DNA of 41,334 bases. Origin: JALJPB01 sp034111045. GTDB taxonomy: Bacteria; Pseudomonadota; Gammaproteobacteria; Enterobacterales; Alteromonadaceae. Both the position numbers and the translations under genes were made by a program. The stretch is from contig JAWUYA010000027.1 of assembly GCA_034111045.1 (NCBI GenBank), positions 1 to 41,334 of the forward strand, written 5' to 3'. Shown here one piece after another: positions 31,153-40,149 of this stretch; the first letter of the stretch is position 1, and each line of letters opens with the position of its first letter. The notes beneath the pieces were generated by a model. That model was given only the letters and a program-made list of their open reading frames with translations. It did no database searches and was not told where the DNA came from.

Positions 31153-32883
31153 CTATTGGTCACTTAATGCCTCTAAGAAAGCAACTAAGTCGCTAATTTC
31201 ATCATCTGTTAGGCCTAACTCACCAATACGCCCTCCTTGATCAACATTTTGATCCACCTCTGGCTCCTCTGAAAAAGTGGTATCTCGGGTATTATAAAAA
31301 TTGATAACATCTCTTAGTGAAGTGAATACGCCGTTATGCATATAAGGCGCTGTGTTGGCAATATTTCGCAATGTTGACGTTCTAAACTCGCCATTATTCA
31401 TTGTATTGCCACTTTGAGCGCCTAAGCCTAAATCAACAAAGTTAGGATCAGTGATGAGTGCGGGTAATTGTTGGTTACTCGGCACACCAATATTTTTGTA
31501 TGAGAAATCAGAAAATATTTCAGCGCCATCGTCACTGTGATGACAAGCATTACATTCGCCTTTTTCATTAAAAATTGTTTGCCCACGGGTTTCTGCTGCT
31601 GTGAAGTTGGCGTTACCCGCTTGTACTTGATCAAAAGTGGAGGTAAAAGGAGAGAATATACTGGTTCGCTCAAAAGCCGCGATCGCATCGGCAACATAGT
31701 TATATGAACGTTCAGTATCATCGAGTATTGACTCACCAAAGAGTAACTCAAATTCAGTGGCGTAAGTGCTGCTAGCAATTTTAGCGATGACCTCACTTTC
31801 TGTAGCGTTCCCCATTTCGATGGCATTGAGGAAAGGACCTTTGGCTTGCTCTTCTAACGACTCAGCGCGGCCATCAAGAAATAAGCCACCAATTAAAGAC
31901 GCTTGCGGTCCGTTTCCTTGCTGAGTAGGTGCTGGAATATGGGCACTATAACTGGCGGTAGGCGCATTTCGTGTGCCAAAGCTAACACCATCAGCGCCAA
32001 CCGATGTTGGATTGGCAGTATTGGGGTCATCAAAACCGGTAGTAAGCGCATGACAACTCGCACACGACTGGCCAATAGGGTTTGATAAATTCGTGTCGTT
32101 GTACAGTAAATCGCCTAAACTCACCAATTCACTGGTTGTTACAACCGAGCCGTCAATCAAGGTGGTGGTTGCACTCAGGGCTAATATGTCAATATTAACG
32201 GTAGCGATATTAGAATCATTACTGCCGTCATTAACGAAGAAAGTGAAGCTGTCAGTGCCGGTATAGTCATTATCTGGCTGATAAGTCACGCTATTATCAT
32301 CCAGCGTTAATGAACCATTATCACTGTTGTTGTCAATGATATAAGTCAGCACATCATTATCAGTATCAGTCGCTATTAATTCAATCACCACAGCATTATT
32401 GATGCTAGCGGTCACGTTATTACTATTGGCTGTAGGTGCTGAATTTATCACCGCCGAGCTTACTGTTATTGTTACCTGATCAGCCAGACTATTTACCGTA
32501 CCATCGTTCACCGTTAAGCTAAGACTATAAGCCCCTTCGGTGTCACAAACAAACTCAGGTGTTGACGATTGACCATTGAGTAAACTTGCTGTGCTGCCAA
32601 TTGGCCTAGAAGTGAATTGCCAGGTATAACTGAGACTGTCACCATCAATATCGCTGCTGCTTGCGCCATTTAAGGTGACAGTTGTTTCATTGGTCACACT
32701 TTGATCAACACCCGCATCCGCAATAGGTTGATTATTAGTGACTGTCTCAACGGCTGTCTCAACGGTGTTGTCATTGCTACCTTCAACATTACTTTCACTA
32801 TTACAAGCAGATAAGGCAACTAACAATAGGCTTGATACCGCAACTATCTTTGATTTTATTAACTGGAAATTTTGACACTTCAT
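31153..32883 (-). CDS. Di-heme cytochrome c peroxidase lipoprotein with PKD and cadherin-like domains
   Basis: A 576-residue protein. The lipobox is LSAC27, so it is lipid-anchored after export. Residues about 52-143 form a PKD domain (ADAGVDQSV, SSSDIDGDSLSYTWQF) and about 147-235 a cadherin-like Ig domain with calcium-type acidic repeats. The catalytic part (about 245-576) is of the MauG/CcpA type with two heme-binding motifs, C274ASCH278 and C444NACH448, and a candidate axial methionine M515 in APYMHNGVF. It would reduce peroxide or oxidise a partner in the periplasm or at the cell surface. The fusion resembles a surface-exposed adhesion arm. It stands alone; the partner is unknown. Confidence 0.88.
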   Translation of the reverse strand: MKCQNFQLIKSKIVAVSSLLLVALSACNSESNVEGSNDNTVETAVETVTNNQPIADAGVDQSVTNETTVTLNGASSSDIDGDSLSYTWQFTSRPIGSTASLLNGQSSTPEFVCDTEGAYSLSLTVNDGTVNSLADQVTITVSSAVINSAPTANSNNVTASINNAVVIELIATDTDNDVLTYIIDNNSDNGSLTLDDNSVTYQPDNDYTGTDSFTFFVNDGSNDSNIATVNIDILALSATTTLIDGSVVTTSELVSLGDLLYNDTNLSNPIGQSCASCHALTTGFDDPNTANPTSVGADGVSFGTRNAPTASYSAHIPAPTQQGNGPQASLIGGLFLDGRAESLEEQAKGPFLNAIEMGNATESEVIAKIASSTYATEFELLFGESILDDTERSYNYVADAIAAFERTSIFSPFTSTFDQVQAGNANFTAAETRGQTIFNEKGECNACHHSDDGAEIFSDFSYKNIGVPSNQQLPALITDPNFVDLGLGAQSGNTMNNGEFRTSTLRNIANTAPYMHNGVFTSLRDVINFYNTRDTTFSEEPEVDQNVDQGGRIGELGLTDDEISDLVAFLEALSDQ

Positions 32884-33024
32884 GATTACTTCACACCCTT
32901 ATATTAATCTCATCACAAGATAACAATAAAAAGTGCAAACAATGTGCAAGCAATAGGGAAATGATCAGTAGCTTTAAAGTCCCCGGCTATCAGGACTTGG
33001 CAACGAGTAACAAGACTAATAGGG

Positions 33025-33180
33025 TTACCATTCAACAACGGCCAAGGTATTATTAGCCCATGGCACGTTATCATGTAACATGTCATGGGTTAATAATAGC
33101 CAGTGCCCAGCTCGATAATCAGCACCAATGTTGACGTCCTTTTTTTCATCAAGCCGCCTGAATATTGTCAATAAAAAGAG
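33025..33180 (-). pseudogene. Possible gene fragment downstream of gor
   Basis: A minus-strand frame continues past the gor stop in a different register and reads DVNIGADYRAGHWLLLTHDM, then LHDNVPWANNTLAVVEW before TAA. Composition is protein-like and unrelated to gor. Within it, only internal methionines could start a peptide, without a ribosome binding site. Probably a remnant, or the 3' end of an overlapping small gene. Family unknown. Confidence 0.25.
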
Positions 33181-33181
33181 G

Positions 33182-34555
33182 TTACATAGTAACAAATTCT
33201 TCAGCAGAGGTTGGATGAATGGCAATGGTATTATCAAAATCGGCTTTAGTTGCACCCATTTTCATTGCCACGGCAAACCCTTGTAATAACTCGTCACTAC
33301 CAAAGCCAATACTGTGTATACCCACTATTTTTTCATCTGGCCCGGTACAGACTAATTTCATCCGCGTTGGATCACGATAATCTGTAGTGATCGCTTGGTA
33401 CAAGGCGGTAAACTGCGAGGTATAAACGCTGACATGGTCTTCACCGTATTGAGCCGTAGCTTCTTGCTCGGTTAACCCCACGGTCGCGATAACAGGATGA
33501 CTAAAAACCACGGTAGCTATGGTTGAATAATCAAGGTGTTCGTTAGGTTTATCGTTAAATAAACGCTCAGCTAAACGGCGACCTGCAGCAACGGCAACGG
33601 GCGTTAATTGTGCTCTACCGGTATTATCACCCACAGCATAAATGCCTTCAACATTGGTATTTTGATACTTATCGGTCGCAATAAAGCCACGCTCATTGAG
33701 CTCAACCCCTGCCCCGGCTAAGTTAATGTTATTGGTCGCGGGTTCACGGCCAATGGCCCAGACTAAAGTATCAACGGGTTCGAGGGCTTGACCATTGGTT
33801 AAGTGGATCACTAAACGACCATCGGCTAATTTTTCAATGCGTTCAGGCGTACTGTGAGTATAAAGATGGGGACCATGGCGTTCCATTTGTTCAACAAGGG
33901 TATTGCTTAACATGTCGTCGAAACTGCGGAGCGGTTTGTCATTACGTACCACCAAACTGGTTTGAGTGCCTAACGCATGAAATACACCCGCTAATTCAAC
34001 CGCAATATAACCGGCACCAACAACAGCTACCGATTTAGGTTGCTCGGTAAGAGCAAAAAAGCCATCTGAGTCAATACCAAATTCAGCCCCTTCAAGGGTA
34101 GGAATTTGAGGGCGGCCACCGGTAGCGATAACAATATGGTCAGCAGTATATAGTGTGCCATTTACCTCAACAGTATTTTTATCAACAAATTGAGCAAAAC
34201 CATCAATAACAGTAACACCGTTGCTGGCAAAACCGCGTTGATATGACAGATGAATACGGTCTATATACGCTTCTCGGTTTTTAACTAAGGTTGCCCAATC
34301 AAATGATTGCAACGGGGCTTTAAAGCCAAAGTCAGCGGCATAATTGAGTGCATCAGAAATTTGCCCGGCATACCACATCGCTTTTTTAGGAACACAGCCA
34401 ACATTAACGCAAGTGCCACCAATAACTTTTGCTTCAATTACGGCAGCTTTTTGTCCATACCTAGCGGCTCTGTTTGCTGAAGCGATACCGCCACTGCCGG
34501 CACCTATCGCTAAAAAATCAAAATGTTCTGGTGTTGGTGTTAGTGTTGATGTCAT
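33182..34555 (-). CDS. gor: Glutathione reductase
   Basis: A 457-residue FAD enzyme that reduces glutathione disulfide with NADPH in the cytoplasm. FAD binding is at about 15-30 (AIGAGSGGIASANRAA). The redox disulfide is C49 and C54 in GGTCVNVGCVPKK. NADPH binding is VVGAGYIAVELAGV, and the arginine pair VVRNDKPLR after it marks NADPH rather than NADH use. The catalytic histidine is H447 in IAIHPTSAEEF near the C-terminus. It is divergent from prlC across 304 bases. It supplies reduced glutathione, which also serves the frmA-fghA pathway encoded elsewhere in the window. Confidence 0.96.
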   Translation of the reverse strand: MTSTLTPTPEHFDFLAIGAGSGGIASANRAARYGQKAAVIEAKVIGGTCVNVGCVPKKAMWYAGQISDALNYAADFGFKAPLQSFDWATLVKNREAYIDRIHLSYQRGFASNGVTVIDGFAQFVDKNTVEVNGTLYTADHIVIATGGRPQIPTLEGAEFGIDSDGFFALTEQPKSVAVVGAGYIAVELAGVFHALGTQTSLVVRNDKPLRSFDDMLSNTLVEQMERHGPHLYTHSTPERIEKLADGRLVIHLTNGQALEPVDTLVWAIGREPATNNINLAGAGVELNERGFIATDKYQNTNVEGIYAVGDNTGRAQLTPVAVAAGRRLAERLFNDKPNEHLDYSTIATVVFSHPVIATVGLTEQEATAQYGEDHVSVYTSQFTALYQAITTDYRDPTRMKLVCTGPDEKIVGIHSIGFGSDELLQGFAVAMKMGATKADFDNTIAIHPTSAEEFVTM

Positions 34556-34859
34556 GAATATAACCTTATAATAACTGAATCATACCTATCGGAATATAGA
34601 CATTATGTGGGCATTTAAAGGTGTTTTCAAGGTTAATAGAGCGTAACATTAGTGCGCAACATTTTTTAGCGTCAAAGGCCGTTAACACTCAAACAGCTTC
34701 ATTAACCACCATACCAGCGAACACTACGACCAATGTTACTCATTGTTAAATGGCATGCTTTATAGCCAGCAATAATAGATAACTAAAAAAACATTTCATC
34801 GCCCCCTTGAATAATGCCTTCCCCGTTATTACATCTATATCACCACTTCTCATTTACTA
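34556..34859. other. Intergenic region between gor and prlC
   Basis: This 304-base divergent gap must hold both promoters. No open frame longer than about 20 codons, no strong palindrome and no clear consensus promoter stood out. Confidence 0.4.
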
Positions 34860-36923
34860 ATGATTATGACTACTTCAGCACAACCGATTTCAACACAGGT
34901 GTTACCCCAATTCTCTCAAATCAAGCCTGAGCAGATCAAGTCAACCATTGAGCAAGCCATCAGTGACTGTAAATACACACTTGCTGAGGTGTTAAAGAAT
35001 AAGCACGACTTTACCTGGCAAAATTTAGTGATGCCTATTGATGCAAGTGATGATATTTTAGCTAAATTGTGGTCCCCTGTTTCACATATGAACTCGGTAA
35101 TAAGCAGTGATGCATTGCGCCAAGCCTACGAAGCGTGTTTACCACTATTATCACAATACAGTACATTTGTTGGCCAAAACCAAGCACTTTTTGAAGCCTA
35201 CCAACAACTCAGCAACAGTGATGAATACCACACACTAAGCATTGCTCAAAAGAAACTGATTGATAATACTTTACGTGACTTTACCTTGTCAGGAATTGCC
35301 CTGAGCGCTGAAGATAAAAAATGTTACGGTGACATTGTCACCCGATTATCTGAGCTGAGCTCAACTTTTGGCAATAATGTACTCGATGCCACTCAAGCTT
35401 TTACCGTCAACATTGATGATGAAACTCACTTAACGGGTTTACCTGAAAGTGCTAAACAAGCGGCACAAGCCCTGGCGGTAGCCAAAAATCAAACCGGCTA
35501 TTTATTCACACTCGATATGCCCAGTTACTTACCTGTATTACTGTATTGTGATAATCAAAAATTACGTGAAGCGCTTTACCGTGGGTTTGTGACTCGTGCC
35601 TCTAATCAAAGTGATGACCCTGAACAGTTTGATAACAGCCCAATTATGGATGAGTTATTAGCCCTTCGTCATCAACTAGCCCAGCTCTTAGGGTTTGATA
35701 ATTTTGCTGAAAAGTCCCTTGCCACTAAAATGGCCTCATCAACCGCTGAAGTCTTGAGTTTTTTAGAACACTTAGCGGTGAAATCTAAACACCAAGGTCA
35801 ACAAGACATTAAAGAACTCACTGACTTTGCCAAAAAAGAGTTTAATCAACCGCAGTTGAAAGCTTGGGATCTGGCCTATTACAGCGAAAAGCTTAAACAA
35901 AGCCGTTATTCAATTTCAGATGAAGCACTCCGCCCTTATTTCCCCGAAAGTACAGTAATCGCCGGATTATTTGAAGTAGTTCATCGCTTATTTGGTTTAA
36001 CCATCAAGCAACGTAATGATATTGATACCTGGCATAGCGATGTTACCTTTTATGATGTTTTTGACCAAAGCAACCAACAACGCGGTAGTTTTTATTTAGA
36101 CTTATACGCCCGTGATAAAAAACGTGGCGGTGCATGGATGGACGACTGTATTGGCCGCCGCGAGTTAGCCGATGGCAGCATTCAACTCCCCGTTGCTTAT
36201 TTAACCTGTAACTTTAATGGCCCGGTAGGCGATAAGCCGGCATTGTTTACCCACAATGAAGTGGTTACCTTGTTTCATGAGTTTGGCCATGGCATTCATC
36301 ATATGCTGACCCAAATAAATGTCAGTGGTGTTGCTGGTATCAATGGTGTGCCTTGGGATGCCGTTGAACTGCCCAGCCAATTTTTGGAAAATTGGTGTTG
36401 GCAACCTGAAGCCCTCAACTTTATTTCCGGTCACTTTGAAACAGGTGAACCTTTACCACAAGCGATGTTAGATAAAATGCTGGCGGCCAAAAACTTTCAA
36501 TCAGCCATGCAAATGCTACGTCAAATTGAATTCAGCATTTTTGATTTTAAAATGCATGCCACCTATAACCCTAACGCCACTGAAGACAGTCAACATATTC
36601 AGCAAGTATTAAATGAAGTACGCCAGCGGTATGCGGTCGTTAAGACCCCTGACTTCAATCGTTTTCAACATGGTTTTAGTCATATTTTTGGTGGTGGCTA
36701 TGCCGCTGGCTATTACAGCTATAAATGGGCAGAAGTATTGTCTGCTGATGCATTTTCTCGTTTTGAGGAAACCGGTGTTTTTAATAAAAACACCGGGCAA
36801 GACTTCTTAACTCAGATTCTTGAAAAAGGCGGCAGTGAAGACCCTAGTCAATTATTTAAAGCGTTTAGAGGCAGAGAGCCTGATATTGCCGCCCTGCTTC
36901 GTCACTCTGGTATTAAAGATTAA
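34860..36923 (+). CDS. prlC: Oligopeptidase A
   Basis: A 687-residue cytosolic zinc metallopeptidase of family M3, near the 680 of E. coli. It degrades free signal peptides and other oligopeptides of about 6-20 residues. The zinc motif is H473EFGH477 in TLFHEFGHGIHHML, with the third ligand in the downstream helix (LPSQFLENW). The C-terminal tyrosine-rich segment GYAAGYYSYKWAEVLSADAF closes the substrate channel as in the family. Two ATGs (34860 and 34866) are possible starts, neither with a good ribosome binding site. Its stop overlaps the next start (TAATG), coupling the two genes. Confidence 0.96.
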   Translation: MIMTTSAQPISTQVLPQFSQIKPEQIKSTIEQAISDCKYTLAEVLKNKHDFTWQNLVMPIDASDDILAKLWSPVSHMNSVISSDALRQAYEACLPLLSQYSTFVGQNQALFEAYQQLSNSDEYHTLSIAQKKLIDNTLRDFTLSGIALSAEDKKCYGDIVTRLSELSSTFGNNVLDATQAFTVNIDDETHLTGLPESAKQAAQALAVAKNQTGYLFTLDMPSYLPVLLYCDNQKLREALYRGFVTRASNQSDDPEQFDNSPIMDELLALRHQLAQLLGFDNFAEKSLATKMASSTAEVLSFLEHLAVKSKHQGQQDIKELTDFAKKEFNQPQLKAWDLAYYSEKLKQSRYSISDEALRPYFPESTVIAGLFEVVHRLFGLTIKQRNDIDTWHSDVTFYDVFDQSNQQRGSFYLDLYARDKKRGGAWMDDCIGRRELADGSIQLPVAYLTCNFNGPVGDKPALFTHNEVVTLFHEFGHGIHHMLTQINVSGVAGINGVPWDAVELPSQFLENWCWQPEALNFISGHFETGEPLPQAMLDKMLAAKNFQSAMQMLRQIEFSIFDFKMHATYNPNATEDSQHIQQVLNEVRQRYAVVKTPDFNRFQHGFSHIFGGGYAAGYYSYKWAEVLSADAFSRFEETGVFNKNTGQDFLTQILEKGGSEDPSQLFKAFRGREPDIAALLRHSGIKD

Positions 36924-37624
36924 TGGAAAATAATGCCGTATTAGAATCATTTGAGCGTTTGTATCAACGTGCCGCTGATCGCAAAGGTGGCGTAAAAACC
37001 CTGCAATATTTATTAGGCGATAAACACAATGATCAAGCGTTAACCTTGCTCAGTGACGATCGGGTTTTATCGGCTTTTAGTAAAAAAGTTTTTCAATCGG
37101 GCTTTGTTTGGCGAGTTGTCGAGAATAAATGGGCTAATTTTGAAGACAGCTTTTTTACATTCGATATCTCTAAAGTACTGATGATGCCTGCAGAGATGAT
37201 GGAGAGAAAAGCCGCAGATCCGAAAATAATCCGCAACTTTAATAAAGTAACCACCATTAAAGCCAATGCACAAATGATTTTTGAGGAACAACAAAATGGC
37301 CATAGCTTCAGTGAGTTTTTGGCGCATTGGCCCAGTAACGACCTGATTGGTTTATGGGCCTATTTGAAAAAAAACGGCCAACGTTTAGGCGGTAATACTG
37401 GCCCTTATGCACTCAGGGCTTTAGGTAAAGACACGTTTTTATTAACCCGAGACATTGAAGCCTATTTTAGATCCCATCATATAATTGATGGCGGCATTCA
37501 AAGTAAAAAAAGTTTACAGGCGATCCAAGCCAGTTTTAATCAATGGCAAAGTGAGTCGGGGTTATCTCTTAGCCAATTAAGTCGTTTAGTAGCTTATGCA
37601 ACCGGCGACAATCATATTAATTGA
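36923..37624 (+). CDS. Tag-like DNA glycosylase (3-methyladenine DNA glycosylase I superfamily)
   Basis: A 233-residue helix-hairpin-helix protein related to 3-methyladenine DNA glycosylase I. Matching segments are FSKKVFQSGFVWRVVENKW (where Tag has its substrate-pocket tryptophan region), DISKVLMMPAEMMERKAADP, IIRNFNKVTTIKANAQMI (the Tag IIRHRGKI-type helix) and FWAYLKKNGQRLG-like GNTGPYALRALGKDTF. The N-terminal CGW and C-terminal cysteine/histidine zinc site of E. coli Tag are absent, so this is a divergent branch whose activity is untested. It is translationally coupled to prlC, an association known in this bacterial group without a clear functional reason. Confidence 0.8.
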   Translation: MENNAVLESFERLYQRAADRKGGVKTLQYLLGDKHNDQALTLLSDDRVLSAFSKKVFQSGFVWRVVENKWANFEDSFFTFDISKVLMMPAEMMERKAADPKIIRNFNKVTTIKANAQMIFEEQQNGHSFSEFLAHWPSNDLIGLWAYLKKNGQRLGGNTGPYALRALGKDTFLLTRDIEAYFRSHHIIDGGIQSKKSLQAIQASFNQWQSESGLSLSQLSRLVAYATGDNHIN

Positions 37625-37731
37625 CCATAACAGACTAAGTTAATGCCGCGTGTTGATTAGGCGTGTTGCGCGTGTTAGCCGTTACCATAATAACTGATAG
37701 CGCGCTTGCTGCCAAAACGGTGAGCACAGCG

Positions 37732-37766
37732 CTAATTATTTCACTGCTCGATAACAAAATAATTAG
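37732..37766. repeat. Inverted repeat between the Tag-like gene and rsmJ
   Basis: CTAATTATTT (37732-37741) and AAATAATTAG (37757-37766) form a perfect 10-bp stem with a 15-base loop. An outer pair GCTTGC (37705-37710) and GCAAGC (37775-37780) can extend the structure. No T-run follows. It may end the prlC transcript or act as a regulatory hairpin. Confidence 0.4.
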
Positions 37767-37827
37767 TCGCGTGCGCAAGCCCTCTGTTATTATCACAGCA
37801 TGAATCATTCGCCGTTAGCCTCCCTTA

Positions 37828-38625
37828 ATGACTGAACACATCGCCGTAGCTTATGTACATTCTTCAGATGCCGAACAAGCCAAAAGAATAGCAAAAAAGT
37901 GGCAGTTACCCTATATAGGGGATTGTCAGGCCGCTAATCGTCATCAAAAGTTAACCTTTTTACTGCAAGTTAACGATCAATGTTTAGAGCTTTGTAAACT
38001 CGACGAACCTAAATTAGGCGCCATAAAAGTAGATTTTGTCGATGGCGCTGTTGCTCATCGTCGTAAATTTGGTGGCGGTAGAGGGCAAGATATTGCTAAA
38101 GCGATTGGCTTAAAACATGGTTTTACCCCCCATGTATTAGATGCTACTGCCGGCTTAGGTCGAGACGGTTTTTTACTGGCTGGTTTAGGATGTAAAGTGA
38201 CCTTAATGGAGCGTATGCCGATAGTGGCGGCCCTGCTTAATGATGGCCTTGAGCGTGGTAAACTTAATAGTGAAATAGGCCCATTAATCGCTGACAATAT
38301 CACCTTAATTCATGGCTATTCGCTGCACACCCTTGTATTGCCCCAGCCGCCCGATGTTATTTATCTTGATCCTATGTATCCGCACCGCGAAAAATCAGCG
38401 TTAGTGAAAAAAGAAATGCGGGTATTTCAATCACTCGTGGGTGAAGACCTCGATGCCGATGAGTTACTTGAGCCGGCGCTAAAATTGGCCAAATATCGGG
38501 TGGTGGTCAAACGACCCAGTTACGCACCGCCCTTAAATGGCCAAGTACCCTCAACAACAATCAATATGAAAAAAAATCGTTTTGACGTTTACGTCAATCA
38601 GGCGATCCCTAAAAATAATCAATAG
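37828..38625 (+). CDS. rsmJ: 16S rRNA (guanine-1516-N2)-methyltransferase RsmJ
   Basis: A 265-residue SAM-dependent methyltransferase, a little longer than the 250 of E. coli. It methylates N2 of G1516 in helix 45 region of 16S rRNA, in the small ribosomal subunit. The SAM motif is LDATAGLGRDGFLLAGLG (about 105-122), and the catalytic N-methylation motif is YLDPMYPHREKSALVKK. The N-terminal block KVDFVDGAVAHRRKFGGGRGQ (about 68-88) is the RsmJ signature for RNA contact. It keeps the prlC-rsmJ association of E. coli with one gene inserted between. Confidence 0.95.
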   Translation: MTEHIAVAYVHSSDAEQAKRIAKKWQLPYIGDCQAANRHQKLTFLLQVNDQCLELCKLDEPKLGAIKVDFVDGAVAHRRKFGGGRGQDIAKAIGLKHGFTPHVLDATAGLGRDGFLLAGLGCKVTLMERMPIVAALLNDGLERGKLNSEIGPLIADNITLIHGYSLHTLVLPQPPDVIYLDPMYPHREKSALVKKEMRVFQSLVGEDLDADELLEPALKLAKYRVVVKRPSYAPPLNGQVPSTTINMKKNRFDVYVNQAIPKNNQ

Positions 38626-38893
38626 CCTAGTCAAATATATTACCGCTGGACACTATAACCGCCTGATACGCCAACCCCATTAACCTATCGCCTTGATAAT
38701 ATGTTTCAACCTAAGGGATTAATTGAAAGCTTTTACTGATAAATAGATGCATGACCTCACTCAATACCCTAAAATGAAATACGTCAGCCCTTTATTGTTA
38801 AATAATTAAGGCAAAGGCAAGCGTTAGTGCTGGCTAAAACATAGCGCTGCTTGTTAACCAACCCCTTCATTCACACTAAAATAAGAGCATTTT

Positions 38894-39367
38894 ATGATCC
38901 AAGAAAATAGTCCAATGCCCGCAGGGCAATTATCACAATTGGTCAACGGTAATATGGTTACCCATAATACCACTGAACTTTTTGCTAATAAAAAAGTGGT
39001 GTTATTTGCCGTACCTGGGGCATTTACCCCCACCTGCTCAGCCGCACATTTGCCCGGTTACGTGGTGTCAGCCGACCAATTAAAAGCCAAAGGCGTAGAC
39101 GAAATTATATGTTTATCAATCAACGATGCGTTTGTAATGAATGCTTGGGGTGAAGCGCAAAACGCCGACAACATTATGATGCTGGCCGACGGTGATGGCA
39201 GTTACAGCAAAGCCCTGGGTTTAACCATGGACACCGCCGCCTTTGGGGGTTTACGCTCACAACGTTATGCCATAGTCATTGATAATGGCGTTGTCGCTAG
39301 TTTACATGTTGAAAAACCTCAAGAATTTGAAGTAAGTAAGGCTGAAGCTATTTTAAGTCACTTATAA
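38894..39367 (+). CDS. Peroxiredoxin, Prx5 type
   Basis: A 157-residue thioredoxin-fold peroxidase of the Prx5 (AhpE-distinct, PMP20-like) class. The peroxidatic cysteine is C48 in PGAFTPTCSAAHLPGY, the characteristic sequence. A further cysteine at C73 (IICLSIND) corresponds to the non-catalytic one of human PRDX5; no C-terminal resolving cysteine is seen, so it is probably a 1-Cys enzyme recycled by glutathione/glutaredoxin. It reduces hydrogen and alkyl peroxides in the cytoplasm. It precedes the ferritin gene, a sensible pairing against iron-driven oxidative stress, but 137 bases separate them. Confidence 0.93.
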   Translation: MIQENSPMPAGQLSQLVNGNMVTHNTTELFANKKVVLFAVPGAFTPTCSAAHLPGYVVSADQLKAKGVDEIICLSINDAFVMNAWGEAQNADNIMMLADGDGSYSKALGLTMDTAAFGGLRSQRYAIVIDNGVVASLHVEKPQEFEVSKAEAILSHL

Positions 39368-39504
39368 ACCAATCCCGGAATGATCTATCCTATTGTTTTA
39401 GCTAGTTTTTTATTCTTATTGAACACAATGGTAACAATTTATTCCTTGTATCACCTTAGTAGAACAGGCACTATTTGCCGATTATTTTTTGATGAGGCTT
39501 CACC

Positions 39505-40032
39505 ATGTTAAAACCTGAAATGGTTAAACAACTAAACGACCAAATTAACTTAGAATTTTACTCTTCAAACTTGTACTTACAAATGAGTGCCTGGTGTGAA
39601 GAAAAAGGCTTTGAAGGTGCCGCAGCCTTCATGCGCAAACATGCCGCTGAAGAAATGGACCATATGACACGTTTATTCACTTATGTCAGTGAAACCGGTG
39701 CGCTACCTATATTAGGGTCTATTGAGGCGCCGCCACACGAGTTTGATTCACTCTCAGATGTGTTTGAAAAAACCTACCAACACGAATGTGACATTACCGA
39801 GCGTATTAATGCCTTAGCGCATCAAGCTTTTTCTAATCAAGATTACTCAACCTTCAACTTTTTACAATGGTATATTGCCGAGCAACACGAAGAAGAAACC
39901 TTGTTTAAAAGCGTACTTGATAAAATTAATTTGGTTGGTCATGACGGCCACGCCTTATTTTTTGTTGATAAAGACTTAGCAGAAATGGCCAAAGGTACGC
40001 CCGGCAGCGTAATGACCAATACTGCGGTTTAA
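39505..40032 (+). CDS. ftnA: Non-heme ferritin
   Basis: A 175-residue four-helix ferritin that stores iron as a mineral in a 24-subunit shell. Ferroxidase ligands are present: E17 (NLEFYSS), E50 and H53 (AAEEMDHM), and E94 in the third helix, with the Q/E cluster AEQHEEE (about 125-131). The helix A start MLKPEMVKQLNDQINLEFYS is nearly identical to E. coli FtnA. GAGG lies 7-10 bases before the ATG. Bacterioferritin is excluded because the haem methionine context and its typical N-terminus are missing. A strong terminator follows. Confidence 0.95.
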   Translation: MLKPEMVKQLNDQINLEFYSSNLYLQMSAWCEEKGFEGAAAFMRKHAAEEMDHMTRLFTYVSETGALPILGSIEAPPHEFDSLSDVFEKTYQHECDITERINALAHQAFSNQDYSTFNFLQWYIAEQHEEETLFKSVLDKINLVGHDGHALFFVDKDLAEMAKGTPGSVMTNTAV

Positions 40033-40050
40033 TAGCACCCCATCAAAGCA

Positions 40051-40074
40051 AAGGCTTCTGATGAAGCCTTTTTT
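40051..40074 (+). terminator. ftnA intrinsic terminator
   Basis: AAGGCTTC (40051-40058) pairs perfectly with GAAGCCTT (40063-40070) around TGAT, and four more T follow. It starts 18 bases after the ferritin stop. Confidence 0.88.
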
Positions 40075-40149
40075 GATCAACAACACTGTTATCACCGCGC
40101 TCAATGACGATATAATAAGTGACGCCTTTTTTAACAGTGAGAAAACACT

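Noticed and set aside
31428..31826. 132-codon frame inside the cytochrome peroxidase gene
   Set aside because: Same strand, other register, entirely within a well-supported gene; a shadow.
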